A stretch of DNA of 64,000 bases, from contig OX596337.1 of NCBI GenBank assembly GCA_951394405.1, positions 3,844,001 to 3,908,000 on the forward strand, read 5' to 3'. Source of the stretch: Coprinellus micaceus. Its lineage: Eukaryota; Basidiomycota; Agaricomycetes; Agaricales; Psathyrellaceae. The notes under the pieces were generated by a model. The model made no database searches. It was given only the letters and a program-made list of their open reading frames with translations, and had not been told where the DNA came from. Position numbers and translations under genes: made by a program. Positions 1 through 11,263 of the stretch are shown one piece after another (the stretch's first letter is position 1; each line of letters begins with the position of its first letter).

Positions 1-463
1 GTACTGGAGGCAGTAACTTCTCTGTACTAAGCACCGCCGTGGTGGGGATTTTGTGAGTATCACGCCCTCGTACTTCATAGAGAATAATATTGATTGGACC
101 AAACGGCAGGCCGAATGAAGTTGTGCCACTGATGGGTGAATCTGCTAGCGTTGACCCTCTAATTGACATTGCCGCGATACGCCGTAGTTCACATTCTAAA
201 CAAATTCTGAATCTAAGTATCCGGCCAATGTACAGTAGGATGTATATACTTTCGTGCTGTCTCCATCGCTTCACGGACGACGTTGCGGGCAACACCGTCG
301 CGATAGTTGGTGATGGGGTGAGGAAGAGCTTGGAACGACGTATGAGTCCCAGTTCGATAGCGATGAGAGCTGGGCGCATGATGGACTTGGAGAAGGGGAT
401 GAAAAGGGAGGGGGTGTTGCTGTAGCTTGAGGAGCTTGAAGGAACGAGGAGGAGCCTTGACGC

Positions 464-779
464 CAGGGGGCGTCCAGGCAAGCAAGCCGTGACACGATGT
501 TGGCAGCCATCACGTGAAGGCGTCTCCGGGGTCCTGGCAACAGAGCCAATGGGTTGCATAGCCAAAAGGGCACCTGCGACCAGAGAAAATCTGCGACTGT
601 CCTCTGACCACCTTCAACGCTGCGCTCAGCAATTTTTCTCTCACAAAAGAAGTGCCAATGCGTCCAGCGACCTCCGGGGATAGTTCCAGGTTTGGAAGTA
701 GGACCCCGGAGACTCCGCACGTGACTCCTGGGATCTCTCCTGGGATCGTGTCGCGGCTTGCATGCCTGGACGCCCCCTG
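464..779. mobile_element. Non-autonomous hAT-type MITE, 316 bp
   Basis: The element starts with CAGGGGGCGTCCAGGCA and ends with the inverted form. The inverted repeat runs about 35 bp with two mismatches, and weaker matches continue to about 80 bp. It is flanked by the 8-bp direct repeat CTTGACGC (456-463 and 780-787). The partner repeat at 57,990-58,010 has the same flanks with a single CTTGACGC and no insert, so it is an empty site. An 8-bp duplication and CAGGG ends (YARNG type) are known hallmarks of the hAT superfamily. No transposase is encoded, so it would need to be mobilised in trans. Confidence 0.9.
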
Positions 780-1267
780 CTTGACGCCTTGATGATTGGG
801 TCCCGATCAATGATCACGGTGGCGGTGTCACTCATTCTCCCAAGACTCTCCGTCTTGGGCTTTCCTCCGGACCTCCACTCACCCGCATTCCAGCCATGTC
901 CCAAACGATCCAGTAGCGGGAACGACGATGGCCCCGACGCCGCTTTTGTCACGCCCAACGGTCAAGCGATGGCAAACGTCCTTCGAGGCGGCTGGCATGG
1001 CTTTCTAGATCTTGGGTTACGAGCAGGGGTGCCAAGCAACCAAGAGGAACGGGGGGAGGTTCGAGCGGGGTGAGCGAGAATGTGTATTGGGTAGTGAACT
1101 GGGGACGGCGAGGAACGAGGATGTGAAATGCTTGGTGAAGCGGAAACGATGAATTACGATAAGTTTGTGAGTATCATCTCGCTCTGAATTCTGTCGAAAA
1201 CCTGATCTTAGAATCTGGCGCGCTGGGATAGGCAATTGCTCGGTCGACCACTAAGGTAGGTCCTAGT

Positions 1268-2690
1268 GGCCCCTCCTCCATCACAGCGCAGTACAGCTAA
1301 CGCAGCGTTGTCGGCGCTCTCCTTAGCACCGCCCTACCTTCCCCCACGAATGATTATACAGCGTCGAGTCGTAACGCTGCCAGGTCTTTTTGTCCAGGTA
1401 CCTCTCACCCCAAGGTACATACCACGGTACGCCTTTCCCCTTCGGCGCTCTGTAGCTCACAGAGTGTCATTATAATTACTTAGTAGTCGCCCTAGCCTCG
1501 CTCTATTGAGTCCGTGTTGGCTTTGATCAGTCGCCCCAGCATACACCGGCGACCTTGGATCCCTGTCCTATGTCTATGAAAGGGTTCAAATTTATTCTAG
1601 AAGTGTACCTTGGCGACTCAGGTACGTCCTCCCGACCCCTCCTCCTTCACAGCGCAGTACAGCTAACACGGCGTCCTTGGTGCTTCCCTCAGCACCTCCA
1701 ACCCTCCCCCGCGAATAAGTAGGCAGGGTCTAGCCGTAGCGCTCCCTAGTATTTTTCCTCGCGTACCCTTGACCTTAAGGTACGTGCTCCCGGACGCACT
1801 CCGCCCTCAGCGCTCTGTAGCTCACAGAATATCTATAGTGGTCGCCCCACTGTCGGCCTATCGATCACGTGTTGGCTTTGATCGATCCATCCCCAGCGTA
1901 CACTCGCTACTTCGTATCTCGGTCCTAGTTCTGTGCAGCATCCCGAAAATGTTCTGAATGCATATCCAGGGCGGCGAGGTACGTTTATCTGTACCCTCTC
2001 CCTTCACAGCGTGCTATAGCTCACGCAACGTCTTCGCCACTTTCCTCAGTATCGCCCCGCTTTCCCCGCGAATAACTGAACAGGATCCAGTCCTAGTGCC
2101 CCCCGGTCTTTTTCCCTGTGTAACCCTCACTCCAAGGTACGTGCTCCCAGCCGCCCTTCCCTCTTGGTCCTCTGGTGCCCACATTATCTTCAATAGTCGC
2201 AGGATCGCCCTATTGGCTCCGTTGGCTTTGATCCGCTCCTCCAGCATACACTCGCCACTTCGTATCTTGGTCGTTGGTCGTTCAAATTTGCTAGCCTACC
2301 ACGCCGAATATACCCCTCCCGGCCACTATGGTACGTCTCTAGAAGCTCCCCCTCTTTCCGGAGGATTTCCCAGCTAATACAACACTCTCGGCTTCCCTAA
2401 GTGGATGCGCCACCCTACCTTCACCGGCGAATACCTAGACGGGATCTGCCTGTACCGCCCCCTCGTCTGTTTCTCCGCGTGTCCCTCGCCCCAAGGTACG
2501 TGCTCCCGGATGCCCATCCGTCTCAGTGCTCTGTTGCTGACAGGGTATTTTCAACAGTCTCCCCAGCGTCTCCCGATGGGTCCGGTATTGGCTTTGATCG
2601 ATTGAACATCGCGACCCCGCTACTCGGTGGCTTATCTCTGCAGCATCCCTGCTTCAATGTCAACGCGCACTCCGTATTATAGCAGGCCTT
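1268..2690 (+). repeat. Tandem array, about four diverged 353-bp units
   Basis: Four units begin near 1,268, 1,633, 1,993 and 2,347. Each contains the same ordered landmarks: a 'cctcctcc.tcacagcg.agtacagct' start, a 'cccgcgaataa' block, an 'aaggtacgtgctcccgga' block, 'gctctgtagctcacag' and 'gttggctttgatc'. The units differ by substitutions, so the array is old. The matching array at 58,502-60,280 has one more unit, and the offset between the two long repeats changes by exactly 353 bp across it. No credible protein is encoded. Confidence 0.8.
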
Positions 2691-2775
2691 TTCGGATTCT
2701 GACACACAGAGGAGGTTGGCCCACGATCTCGTCCCCCGTCTCGCCCCCGTCTCTCCCCCGTCTCTCCGCGGTGGA

Positions 2776-3045
2776 ATGCAGTTCCCCGACCAGCAGCGAC
2801 TCATCTTCGCCGGCAAGCAATTGGAGGGTGGGCGCACCCTGTTCGACGACGACATCCAGAAGGAGCGCTTGGTGGTCCATCTCCGCAGTGGAATGCAGAT
2901 CCTCGTCAAGACCGTCATCACGCTCGAGCTTGAATCGTCTGATACCATCGACAACGTTAATCAAAGATTCAGGACAAGGATGGTCTTCCCCCTACCAGCA
3001 GCAGCTCATCCCTCCCATTTTCCTTCGGCCTCTTCCGCCTTCTGA
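2776..3045 (+). pseudogene. Polyubiquitin relic, copy 1
   Basis: The translation contains unmistakable ubiquitin pieces: '[18 protein letters not shown]', a degenerate '[13 protein letters not shown]', then 'MQILVKT' and '[10 protein letters not shown]'. The head-to-tail order is that of polyubiquitin. The first unit has lost its N-terminal half, the second lacks the LTGK segment, and the terminal RLRGG is altered to HLRSG. A frameshift after 'DNV' moves the following '[10 protein letters not shown]' to another frame. It cannot make normal ubiquitin. The relic sits just downstream of the 353-bp array and is duplicated with it. Confidence 0.85.
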
Positions 3046-3530
3046 TTAGTGCGTGCAGAGCGAGGGCTTGTGCGACCCGGCCTACCACTGCAGTATCGTC
3101 CGTTTCCCCCGATCGTCCCGCCTCTGTCCTGCGTTCAAGGGAACGACCAGAACGGTGAGTAGCCTCTGAGTGGCTTCATTTGGCTTAGTTGGACTTTGTA
3201 ATTGACCTCAGGCCTCGCCCCAGCTGGCCGTAACCCCCTCTTCGCAGCTGTAATGCCTGCTACGACGCGGAATTCGAACCTGCATACGGTCCATTCGCAG
3301 CCAGTATGTCGGTGCTCGCACCTCGCATCACCACACAAGTCCGTACGAAATGCGTGGTCTCCACACGGACCCCACTGACAAGCGTCTTAGGTCAAAGAGA
3401 ATTGTTAAACATCAAATCGTAGGTATGGATTCAACCATCGCTCATTTCTCCCCGTGTCTTCTGGGCGTCGTCCGATGTTTGTTCGGCAGGCCAGGCGATT
3501 CGACGCATCTTGGGCGTCCATGCGCGTAAC

Positions 3531-4940
3531 GGGTGTGCATCGCCCGTCAAAGGCACAGCCAGAGATTGCAGCGTCCCGGCGGAAGAAGGGGAACAGGTGT
3601 TGACCAAGGAACCGCCTGTTGACTATAGCTAATTCAACGTTTCTTTTTTGTAACGTAGCTATGCCGAAATGAGGGGTTGACCTTGTCGTTTCGATACTTC
3701 TTGGCATTAACAGAATGGAAGCATAGGTCTCAATATACTTACAGTCTCCTACGCGGATGGGACCGTCAAAGCGGGCAGGCGTCAAGCACTTCAAGTTGCA
3801 GTTGCAATTCGGGCGTCACCGAGATTGTTTCACGCTATGGTAACGCGCTGCCTGTGCACGCTTATCTTGACCTCCATTGCGCCTGTGTGGCTGAGTCCAT
3901 GGTCCATTCAGCGTGATCCCCACTGGTCTTATCTGGTGTCCTGGACTAATACGGTAATTTCCAGCGTATTGACTAAGCCCCATAGCGATTGCTGCTCTCA
4001 TCCCCCGGCACCACGCTCTCGAAATTGACGACCTCGTAACGCTGTCCTTGTTCGAACAATCGAACAGAAGACTCCCAAGCCTCCCGTACGCATCTCGTAC
4101 AGACCATAACCATAGCACGACAACACCCTGCCGATTCTCCCAAGGCCCATTCTATTCGCCATCCTTTTGACCTTGGAGCGCCATAAACCCCGTCTCCGTT
4201 TCAGCCACCCGAACGTCTTCATTCTTGCAGTTCGCGACATTCGAAATTGGGTTACGGAAACCCAGGAAGGGCGATTCCTCCGGGGTGCCCGGGGTGGACT
4301 CTTCCGATGTAGGCTCGTCAAGGCTTACCAAACTCGTAGCGCCCAATGTTCGTTTTCGCAGGTGCCTGTTGGCATAAGATTAATCACTTCCACATCTAGC
4401 CGCCCCTGTTCTCGAGCCCCGCAGCGATTTCCCCCCTCCCCCGAATTGATGTCGTACTTCGGAGGGTATCATCACGGACCCCAGTGAGACAAGGATATCA
4501 AGATTGAAGCCGTGAGGAGCTTTGCGCGGACCGAAATTTCTACAAGCGCACTCGAACCTAGGTTGAAGACCACATCCAGGTACCATGATAGAGAACCCCC
4601 TCCTACCATCCAAGCCCATTACTAGGCGCCTATAACCTGTCATCGGTGTCACTTGGCGCGACCTGTTACGAAATTGTGACGGTTGTCACGTCACGTCAAT
4701 CAACGTCACGCAAGGAGTTTGCTGTTGCCTCCGAGTCCTACCACGACCACGACGACCTGGCGCGACTGCGACCCTCATCGAATTCAGAAACCGGACTACA
4801 GTAATAAAACGGAAGGCGAATGCAGCTGTGGTCTCCTCATGACCACGGTCGTGAGCTGGCCACTGGATGTGTGGTGCTAAAATTTCCGCTAAACTTGTGG
4901 CCATGACGGTGATAAAGGAAGGTCTTTTGGTCAACGCGGT
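3531..4940. other. Interval without a confident gene
   Basis: About 1.4 kb between the long repeat and the RING gene. A minus-strand open stretch at 4,152-4,346 (acidic, rich in S, T, E and P) could be an exon, but no splice partners or homology were recognised. No repeat or RNA gene was seen. Confidence 0.4.
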
Positions 4941-4942
4941 AT

Positions 4943-4948
4943 TATAAA
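4943..4948 (+). promoter_or_regulatory. TATA box of the RING-finger gene at 4,991
   Basis: TATAAA lies 43 bp upstream of the ATG at 4,991, followed by a short leader ending in CAAACCACC directly before the ATG. This is a normal core-promoter layout for a filamentous fungus. Confidence 0.55.
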
Positions 4949-4990
4949 GGCGCTCGTAAGTTCGCATTCTGAGATCTTTTTCAAACCACC

Positions 4991-7737
4991 ATGCCCCCAT
5001 CTTTCAGTTCTGGGGACCCTCCCTTCCGCGATCTCACTCCACCCCCAGGCGATTCCCCCGTTCGCAGTGTCAAGACGTACCAGAATTCCAGGAAATTAAA
5101 ACCAAAACCATACCAGACCGGCCATCTCTCTCAAGCGGTGGCGATACGAGAGGCGAGTGGACGAGAGGCTAAGGCATCTCTCAACGACGTGAGCATCCCT
5201 CTGTATCTCGTCCAACATAGCATTAGTTGATGCACTCCCCAGCTGGAGAAAGGTCATCGCTCCCCTAAACCATTCCCCCTCGGAATGGGAAGCCCCTCAT
5301 CCCTGTCTACCCCATCCTCCTCAATGGCCAGCTCCGGTCACAGGGTGAGTTTGTCGTCGCAATGATTTCGTCGGTCCAGCAATTTACATCTCAGTCACTA
5401 TGGAACGACCCCCTTGAAGGCCTATTAATTTAGTGTTCCAATGGGGCCTTAAGGGGGTCATTCCACTCATGTTCCCCCTTCCACTATTCCATCTTCTGGT
5501 CCACTATTCCACCTTTCTGTTCCAAATATCCATTCCAATTCCCCATTGGGATCCAAATCTGTTCCATATTCCACCTTCCATTCCACCCTTCCACAGCTTA
5601 CGTTCCACCCATATCCAGCAATAGTAGCAGCTTCTGAATGGGTGCAGCTGTGCATATAATGCATCTGTTTACATGTTCTGTAAGCTAATAAGCCCCAAAA
5701 CATGTTTAAGCACAACTGTCTTCCACATGTGGAACACTATGACACCATCCCTGTTTGGATTGTTTGCTTTGTATCTCTGTGAATTCTTGTCCAACAATTA
5801 TCATTTGAGTTCTATTAGAAAGGCTTTAGCTTCTACCTTCCATACATGGTCTGTATGTTACTCTTTGTCCATTGCTAACTTTGAAAACACCAAAATATAT
5901 GGATTTGCTCTTATTCTGCAACAAGCAGCCTGCAGTGCTCCAGTTAATATCAGGCATTTTCAAGTCTACAGAATGGATTCAGAACATGCTTTTGCATAGA
6001 ACAACAGGAGTATATAGCCTCAACCACCTAACCCAAACAATATGTGCATGTTACAAATAAACTGGACCAAATATCAATGTTTGGCATTTTTGGGTGGCTG
6101 TGAACATTCTCACACCTAACTATTTTTGGATTTGGAAATGGGATGTAATTTGCATTGGATTACAAATAAAGCTAAGGAAACAGACCACACACTCCAGAGA
6201 TATGTTGGAAACACTTGTTGTACAAGAACCTGCTTCAGAAGAGTTATAGGAAAATATCTGATATTAACTGGAGCACTGCAGGCTGCTTGTTGCAGAATAA
6301 GAGTAAATCCATATATTTTGATGTTTTCACAGTTAGAAATGGACAAAGAGTAACATACAGACCATGTATGGAAGGCAGAAGCTAAAGCCTTTCTAATAGA
6401 ACTCAAATGATAATTGTTGGACAAGAATTCACAGAGATACAAAGCAAACAATCCAAACAGGGATGGTGTCATAGTGTTCCACATGTGGAAGACAGTTGTG
6501 CTTAAACATGTTTTGGGGCTTATTAGCTTACAGAACATGTAAACAGATGCATTATATGCACAGCTGCACCCATTCAGAAGCTGCTACTATTGCTGGATAT
6601 GGGTGGAACGTAAGCTGTGGAAGGGTGGAATGGAAGGTGGAATATGGAACAGATTTGGCTCCCAATGGGGAATTGGAATGGATATTTGGAACAGAAATGT
6701 GGAATAGTGGACCAGAAAATGGAATAGTGGAAGGGGGAATATGAGTGGAATGACCCCCTTAAGGCCCCATTGGAACACTAAATTAATAGGCCTTCAAGGG
6801 GGTCGTTCCATAGTGACTGAGATGCAATTTACATCGAATCCCTTCAGACCTACGCTCCACGAGGTTCCTCCACGGCCTGTTCGAAACGTGCGCAGCCCAG
6901 CCCCCTCACGAGGACTGAAACTGTCTCTTCCGTGGCTACAATCGTGCCACCAGTACCTGGAGGTTCTGGCAACCCCGTTCGTCGATTTCTCTATCCAGCC
7001 CTTATGCGAAACTAAAGTGCGCCTCTGTCTAGCTCCCTGCCAGCGCGTCGTCGACATTGGAACGAAGCGCTAGCATTTCCTCTATCACCTCTTCCGCCAG
7101 CGGTTTTCAGATGCCACCTCTCGATGATCTCATGACGAAAATGGATCGCGATCGGTTGCAGCATAAGCTGGAAAAAGTACGCAAAACGTGGTATACCGCT
7201 GGCAGGCGTGACTGATATCTCTTTCAGCTGGTCAAGACTTTTGCGGAAGGGGTGACATGTCCTATCTGTTTCGCCATTCCTCTCTCACCCTTCACGTACG
7301 CCTCTTCCTATTCGTCTAATGCGTCATCTTCTAACTGCTCATCGACTATAAATAGCACGCAGTGTGGCCATAACATATGTGGCCAGTGTGCGTTCGACCA
7401 CTGTGCCCAGAAGCTACGCGACAAACAGCAAAGGTTCGATGCGTGCGGCAATGATCACCTCCGTAAAGACTGTCAGCGCACACCCCTCACCAGAGCACAC
7501 AAAAACCGGCTGAAGAAGTTGGCGAGGAGTCACGGAGTGGTGCCAGAGGATCTCTTCCGTTATCCCTGCCCATCCTGTGCTGCCACCATGACGGTGGCCC
7601 CGGTGCTCAACTACAGTTTGAAGTCCCATATCTGCGATATGTTTGAATTGCTCGATCAGGAGTTGAAGGAGGATGGCTACGAGCGGAGAGTGTGTGTTGA
7701 GAAGAATATTTTGGAGGTGCTCTTCCTTGTTCGTTGA
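4991..7737 (+). CDS. RING-finger protein, 340 aa, six exons
   Basis: Proposed exons are 4991-5188, 5243-5344, 6848-6976, 7033-7176, 7228-7295 and 7356-7737 (1,023 nt, in frame). The N-terminal 150 residues are Ser/Pro-rich and probably disordered. A short helix-forming stretch ('MDRDRLQHKLEKLVKTF') precedes a C3HC4-type RING: CPIC, then QCGHNICGQC, then CPSC about 75 residues later. Such proteins usually act as E3 ubiquitin ligases; the substrate is unknown. Intron 2 (5345-6847) contains a 1,436-bp foldback transposon; without it and one target copy the intron would be an ordinary 58 nt. The gene is a diverged paralogue of the 338-aa RING gene at 40,957-42,026 (shared 'PV.NYSL' after the last Cys pair), but its C-terminal tail is shorter. 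The exon model is from inspection; the RING core is secure. Confidence 0.8.
5388..6823. mobile_element. Mutator-like (MULE) foldback element, 1,436 bp
   Basis: Inverted arms of about 565 bp (5388-5952 and 6259-6823) are nearly identical and meet around a spacer of about 306 bp. The outer ends read ATCTCAGTCACTATGGAACG. The 9-bp direct repeat GCAATTTAC flanks the element (5379-5387 and 6824-6832). Long terminal inverted repeats plus a 9-bp duplication are typical of MULEs. The arms carry many TTCCA/TGGAA motifs near the ends and are visibly richer in A+T than the host DNA. No transposase is encoded. It sits inside an intron of a RING-finger gene and leaves the exons intact. Confidence 0.88.
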
Positions 7738-8464
7738 CGAACGCGATGAATGTGACCGCTATTCTAATATTCATTATTCAATATCATTCATTCTAATTAA
7801 TATCCGATGCTGTTGGTCACCGGTCCCCATAGGCTGCGACGCACGTAATGGCGATTGGAGATTCCGCACTGTGCCCCGTTCATCACGCCGAAGGGAAAGT
7901 AACAGAAGGCCAGGAGGTTGTCGAGAGCTTGTATCTCACAAATGGCCGAGCCACCTAGACACAGTTAAGCGGGGAAATCCTTGGGTGCTAGCGGGTGATC
8001 CGAACCTAGACCAATAAGTGTGCAATCTTAAACAGCTCCAACTACATCTCTATCTCTTTGAACCAAGGTTCCGTGCGTCGCGCGATTTCGTAGGGACAGA
8101 GTAGACACTATTATACGCCCTCCTCACGCACCCCCCTCACCCTACGACAGTGCGAGCTACGTGCCATTCTTAGCGCCGCGACGATGGTATGGGCAGCATT
8201 CGACTGCTTTCATAACATACCAGCAGTGAACGTCTTCGTCACTGTCCATTATCCCGTGCTTTCCACTTCGCAGTCACTCCTGATTTCCACACGGCTCCCA
8301 TTGCAGCAAATGCTAGGAGAGAGCTGTAGGTAAGGTAGGTAGGCCCCATTTCTCGTATGTCTTGTTCCCATCGCCTTGAGGTTCGACCAACGCAGAGCGC
8401 CGTCTACATCGAGGTATTGCACTGTGTCGGAAACTCCGCCTATTGACTAGGTGAAATATAATGA
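7738..8464. other. Interval without a recognised gene
   Basis: About 0.7 kb between the RING gene and the glucan synthase relic. I see no open frame with splice support, no repeat and no RNA gene. Confidence 0.4.
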
Positions 8465-10152
8465 GAAATTGGGGTCGAAGTATGCAACTCGGAGAAAGGC
8501 TCACTCAAGGTACCTGGTACTCCATGGGCCAAAGGTGTCGATGTACCAGCGCAAGGTATCCCGGAACGACCCATTGGACGAGGACAAGCGCGACGTGGCG
8601 ACGAAGTTCTGTTGCGTTTGCGCCTAGTGTTGTCGGTTCTGCCCGATCCCTGAAAAAGATTCGACAGCACGAACAACCCCCTTCTTTGAGGTTTAATGAG
8701 ATCTCCTACGACCTCAAGCCACGACCGTATCACTTCCAGTCCACCATCCCATGTTCGTCTCGTCATGCTTGAGCTCGTGAGACAAGAACACCTAGGTGAG
8801 CACCTTGCGGACCGCCCGCTGAATTGCGTTGACGGCGATGAGCCTGGGCACAGCGTGGGCTGCGCTCCAGCGTTCAAGGAACCACTACAGAAGAAACGCT
8901 GGTATCGGGTCATGAAGATGAGAGCGAGGTCTAAGAAACGTACTAAGAACTCGAAGAAGCCCATCATACCTAGGGTACTAAGTGCGTGAGCTGTGAAAGC
9001 CATGACACTGCCGAACTTGGAGTTGTCCCTCTGAAAGGTCGGTCCAAGGAACGACGAGATCAAGAACTGTGCCAGGGTACCGCCGAGTTCCACACAACGG
9101 GTCCAACGGAGACGACGACAATTTTGATGAGGGGGCTCGGCGGGAGCTTGCCGTCCACGAGGAAGGACTTGACGAACATGTAGGCGATGACGAAGAGGAC
9201 GGCCATGCAGACGGGGAGTCGGCGCGCCGGATCGCACCAGAAACGCCCCACCATATGTTTTCAGCGGGCTTCCCGAGTCTCTTCTTGTTGTCACCGGTGA
9301 TCGTCGTGCGGGACAGGTAGCAGTACCCAATCCAGGAGTTCGAATGCGACTTCGGGTTGCGTCGGCACATCTAGGGCAGGAAATCCCTGCGGACTTGTCA
9401 GAGGAGGACGTGAGGGAAAGGATACCGAGACAGGAACCAAGTTGTAGCATCCGGACTAGTTATAACCACCGAGGTATTGTACGGGCGCCGTGTATTTGCA
9501 GACGGTAAGCTGCGAGTTGAGTGCTCCTAAGAATACCACTGGAGCACAACGTCAGCAACGGATGGTCTGAAAAAAGAAGAGAGATAACTGACTCGGCAAG
9601 ATGAAGTCCTGTGCCGACAAGGTGGCCAACACATTGTTGATGTGGAATCTTGGTCCGGAAATTGAGGATCGTCCCAGACCCAAGATCGCTGCCCTTTCCA
9701 CATTGGTAGTTCCGTATGCCTCCTCGTCCGAACGCGTTCAAACCGGCGTAGGCATCCTCGATGAGATGCAAGCCCTTCTGTGCCTTCGACGCACTACCAC
9801 GCGTCGTCATATACCACGCGTTGAGGAAACCGGGATGTCCGTAATGGAGCTCGCCGCCAATACAGGCCACGTAACTGAACGCTCTTAGAGTGTACTGAAC
9901 GTCTGCTCCTTTCTAGCTGCTAGGTCACTAAAAATACCGACGTTCTCCGAGAAGATGTGCTCGCGAGCACAGACGATGGCGTTAGGCGGTTGTTGAAGTC
10001 GCGGTGGCCGCACTGAGCGTACGGGTTCTGGCTGGAAACAAAATACTCCTCGAATTGGGCGAGGGTATTGCGGATGTTTTGGCGTCGATGAGCGGGGGTA
10101 CTCTCCACGGTACTTTTCGAATATGCAGTCAGCCTCGGGGTAAACACTAAAC
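8465..10152 (-). pseudogene. Beta-1,3-glucan synthase (FKS-type) relic
   Basis: Reading the minus strand in shifting frames gives ordered blocks typical of the fungal glucan synthase catalytic and C-terminal membrane regions: 'RNTLAQFEEYFVSSQNPYAQ', 'CAREHIFSENVGIF', 'KEQTFSTL', '[20 protein letters not shown]', '[20 protein letters not shown]', '[17 protein letters not shown]', 'NSWIGYCYLSRTTITG', 'FVIAYMFVKSF', 'FGSVMAFTAHAL' and 'VFLSHELKHDETN'. Several frame changes and in-frame stops separate the blocks (for example a TAG just before VFLSHELK), and the N-terminal half is missing. The remaining part begins exactly where the repeat at 10,153 starts, so a rearrangement probably truncated the gene. 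It cannot encode a working synthase. Confidence 0.88.
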
Positions 10153-11263
10153 ACTGGCTGACGAGCGTGGTCGCTACAATCCCGCTGAAGCCATTCGGGC
10201 AGCAATGGCCGCACTAAGCACGAACATATTCGGGCCGCAAGTACATCCCGTCGCGATAGGGTTTGCGCTTCGCCCGTGCTGACAACAGCTGGGTGGGTGG
10301 TTCTGGGATCTCCGCCTACAGCTGTAGGCGAGGCGATCAGAATATGAAACCCAGATGGTGCATATGCGAAAGCTAACCTCTCCTGGCCCTGGATGCCGTT
10401 GATGTACCTGCTGAGCAGCGCGTCGTTAAGAGGCTGCGCCCTTCTATCGTCCACTACAGCGCAACGGGCATTAGTTCACGGTCCATAGTATGCATTCTGT
10501 TGCCGCAGTGTGGGCAGGAGGGGAGGAGGAGCCGATAAGATGCAGCGAAAGTGCAGAAATCGAACGTGAACCCTGCTCACAATGGCCGACAGATAGCCAT
10601 CTCGAGCCGCCGCAGGGTGCTAACTAGGGAGAGTGCATCTAGGACAGAAACACGGAGCGTGTCATACCAGACTTCAGTAGGCGAATAGCAACGGTCCTAT
10701 ATAAGAGGAAAATAGATCTGTTGTAAATCGTAGGATGGGGAGTAAGTACAAGGCTGTTGATGTACGCATCAAGAGCGTAGCGGGAGGTTTTGTCAAGCCA
10801 CCGACCTACACGCCACCAAGGAGAATAAGTGATCGTGAAGGCGACGATGATAGAAAGACTCACTATTCGTCTCTTGGAGACGAAGCTGGAGGCTCTCGAG
10901 CTTGGCCTCGTGGTGGCTAGGCTGCTTGTTTCAACCCCCCAGCTTGACGCAGGCGTCTCCGGATCGAGGGTAGAGAATGTATATATACAGCCTGGAGAAC
11001 AGAAATGGAATCAGCACCGTCTTCGGTAACTCGGGGGGACAGAATGGGGGAGTGATCGTCCTTTAATGTCCCTGGAACCCTTTTCTCCTGCTCACCCGCA
11101 GGCCTCTCAAATCCTGACTCGACGATGCGTATGGGGAGGGCCAGTGCAAGCCGAGCTCGACGGTGAGAGCGGGAGAGGAGGAGGGCGAAGAGTAGAGAGG
11201 GGATGAATTAAGGAGTGGGACAAGGGAAGTCGGACCGATATAATCGAGAGAATAGCAACAGCT
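10153..11263. repeat. Flank repeat P, copy 1 (inverted partner 45,977-47,091)
   Basis: This 1.1-kb stretch is the near-perfect reverse complement of 45,977-47,091. It abuts the left end of composite element E1; the partner abuts the right end of E2. On the minus strand it holds exon-like frames (for example 10,153-10,454, beginning after a CTGTAG acceptor) that were not recognised and are cut short at 10,153. The two copies differ by a single base across about 300 bp of this frame. A diverged short relative (Q) lies outside the opposite ends of E1 and E2. Confidence 0.88.

Larger units (their letters stand above)
411..3530 (+). repeat. Long direct repeat, copy 1 (partner at 57,958-61,120)
   Basis: From about 411 to about 3,530 this sequence is nearly identical to 57,958-61,120 in the same orientation; only scattered substitutions were seen in the stretches compared. 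Two large differences separate the copies: a 316-bp insertion here (464-779) and one extra 353-bp tandem unit in the other copy. The second copy also has an 18-bp tandem duplication near 58,300. Homology decays at the right edge after the shared 'gacgcatcttggg' near 3,515. The repeat holds a tandem array and a polyubiquitin relic, and no intact gene was seen. High identity implies a recent duplication or conversion. Confidence 0.92.

Noticed and set aside
411..3530. The long direct repeats as an assembly duplication
   Set aside because: The copies differ by a MITE with target duplication, one tandem unit, an 18-bp duplication and scattered substitutions, which an assembly error would not create.
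8440..9450. A 336-codon minus-strand open frame
   Set aside because: The glucan synthase blocks in this stretch lie in different frames, so the long frame is a chance composite across a pseudogene.
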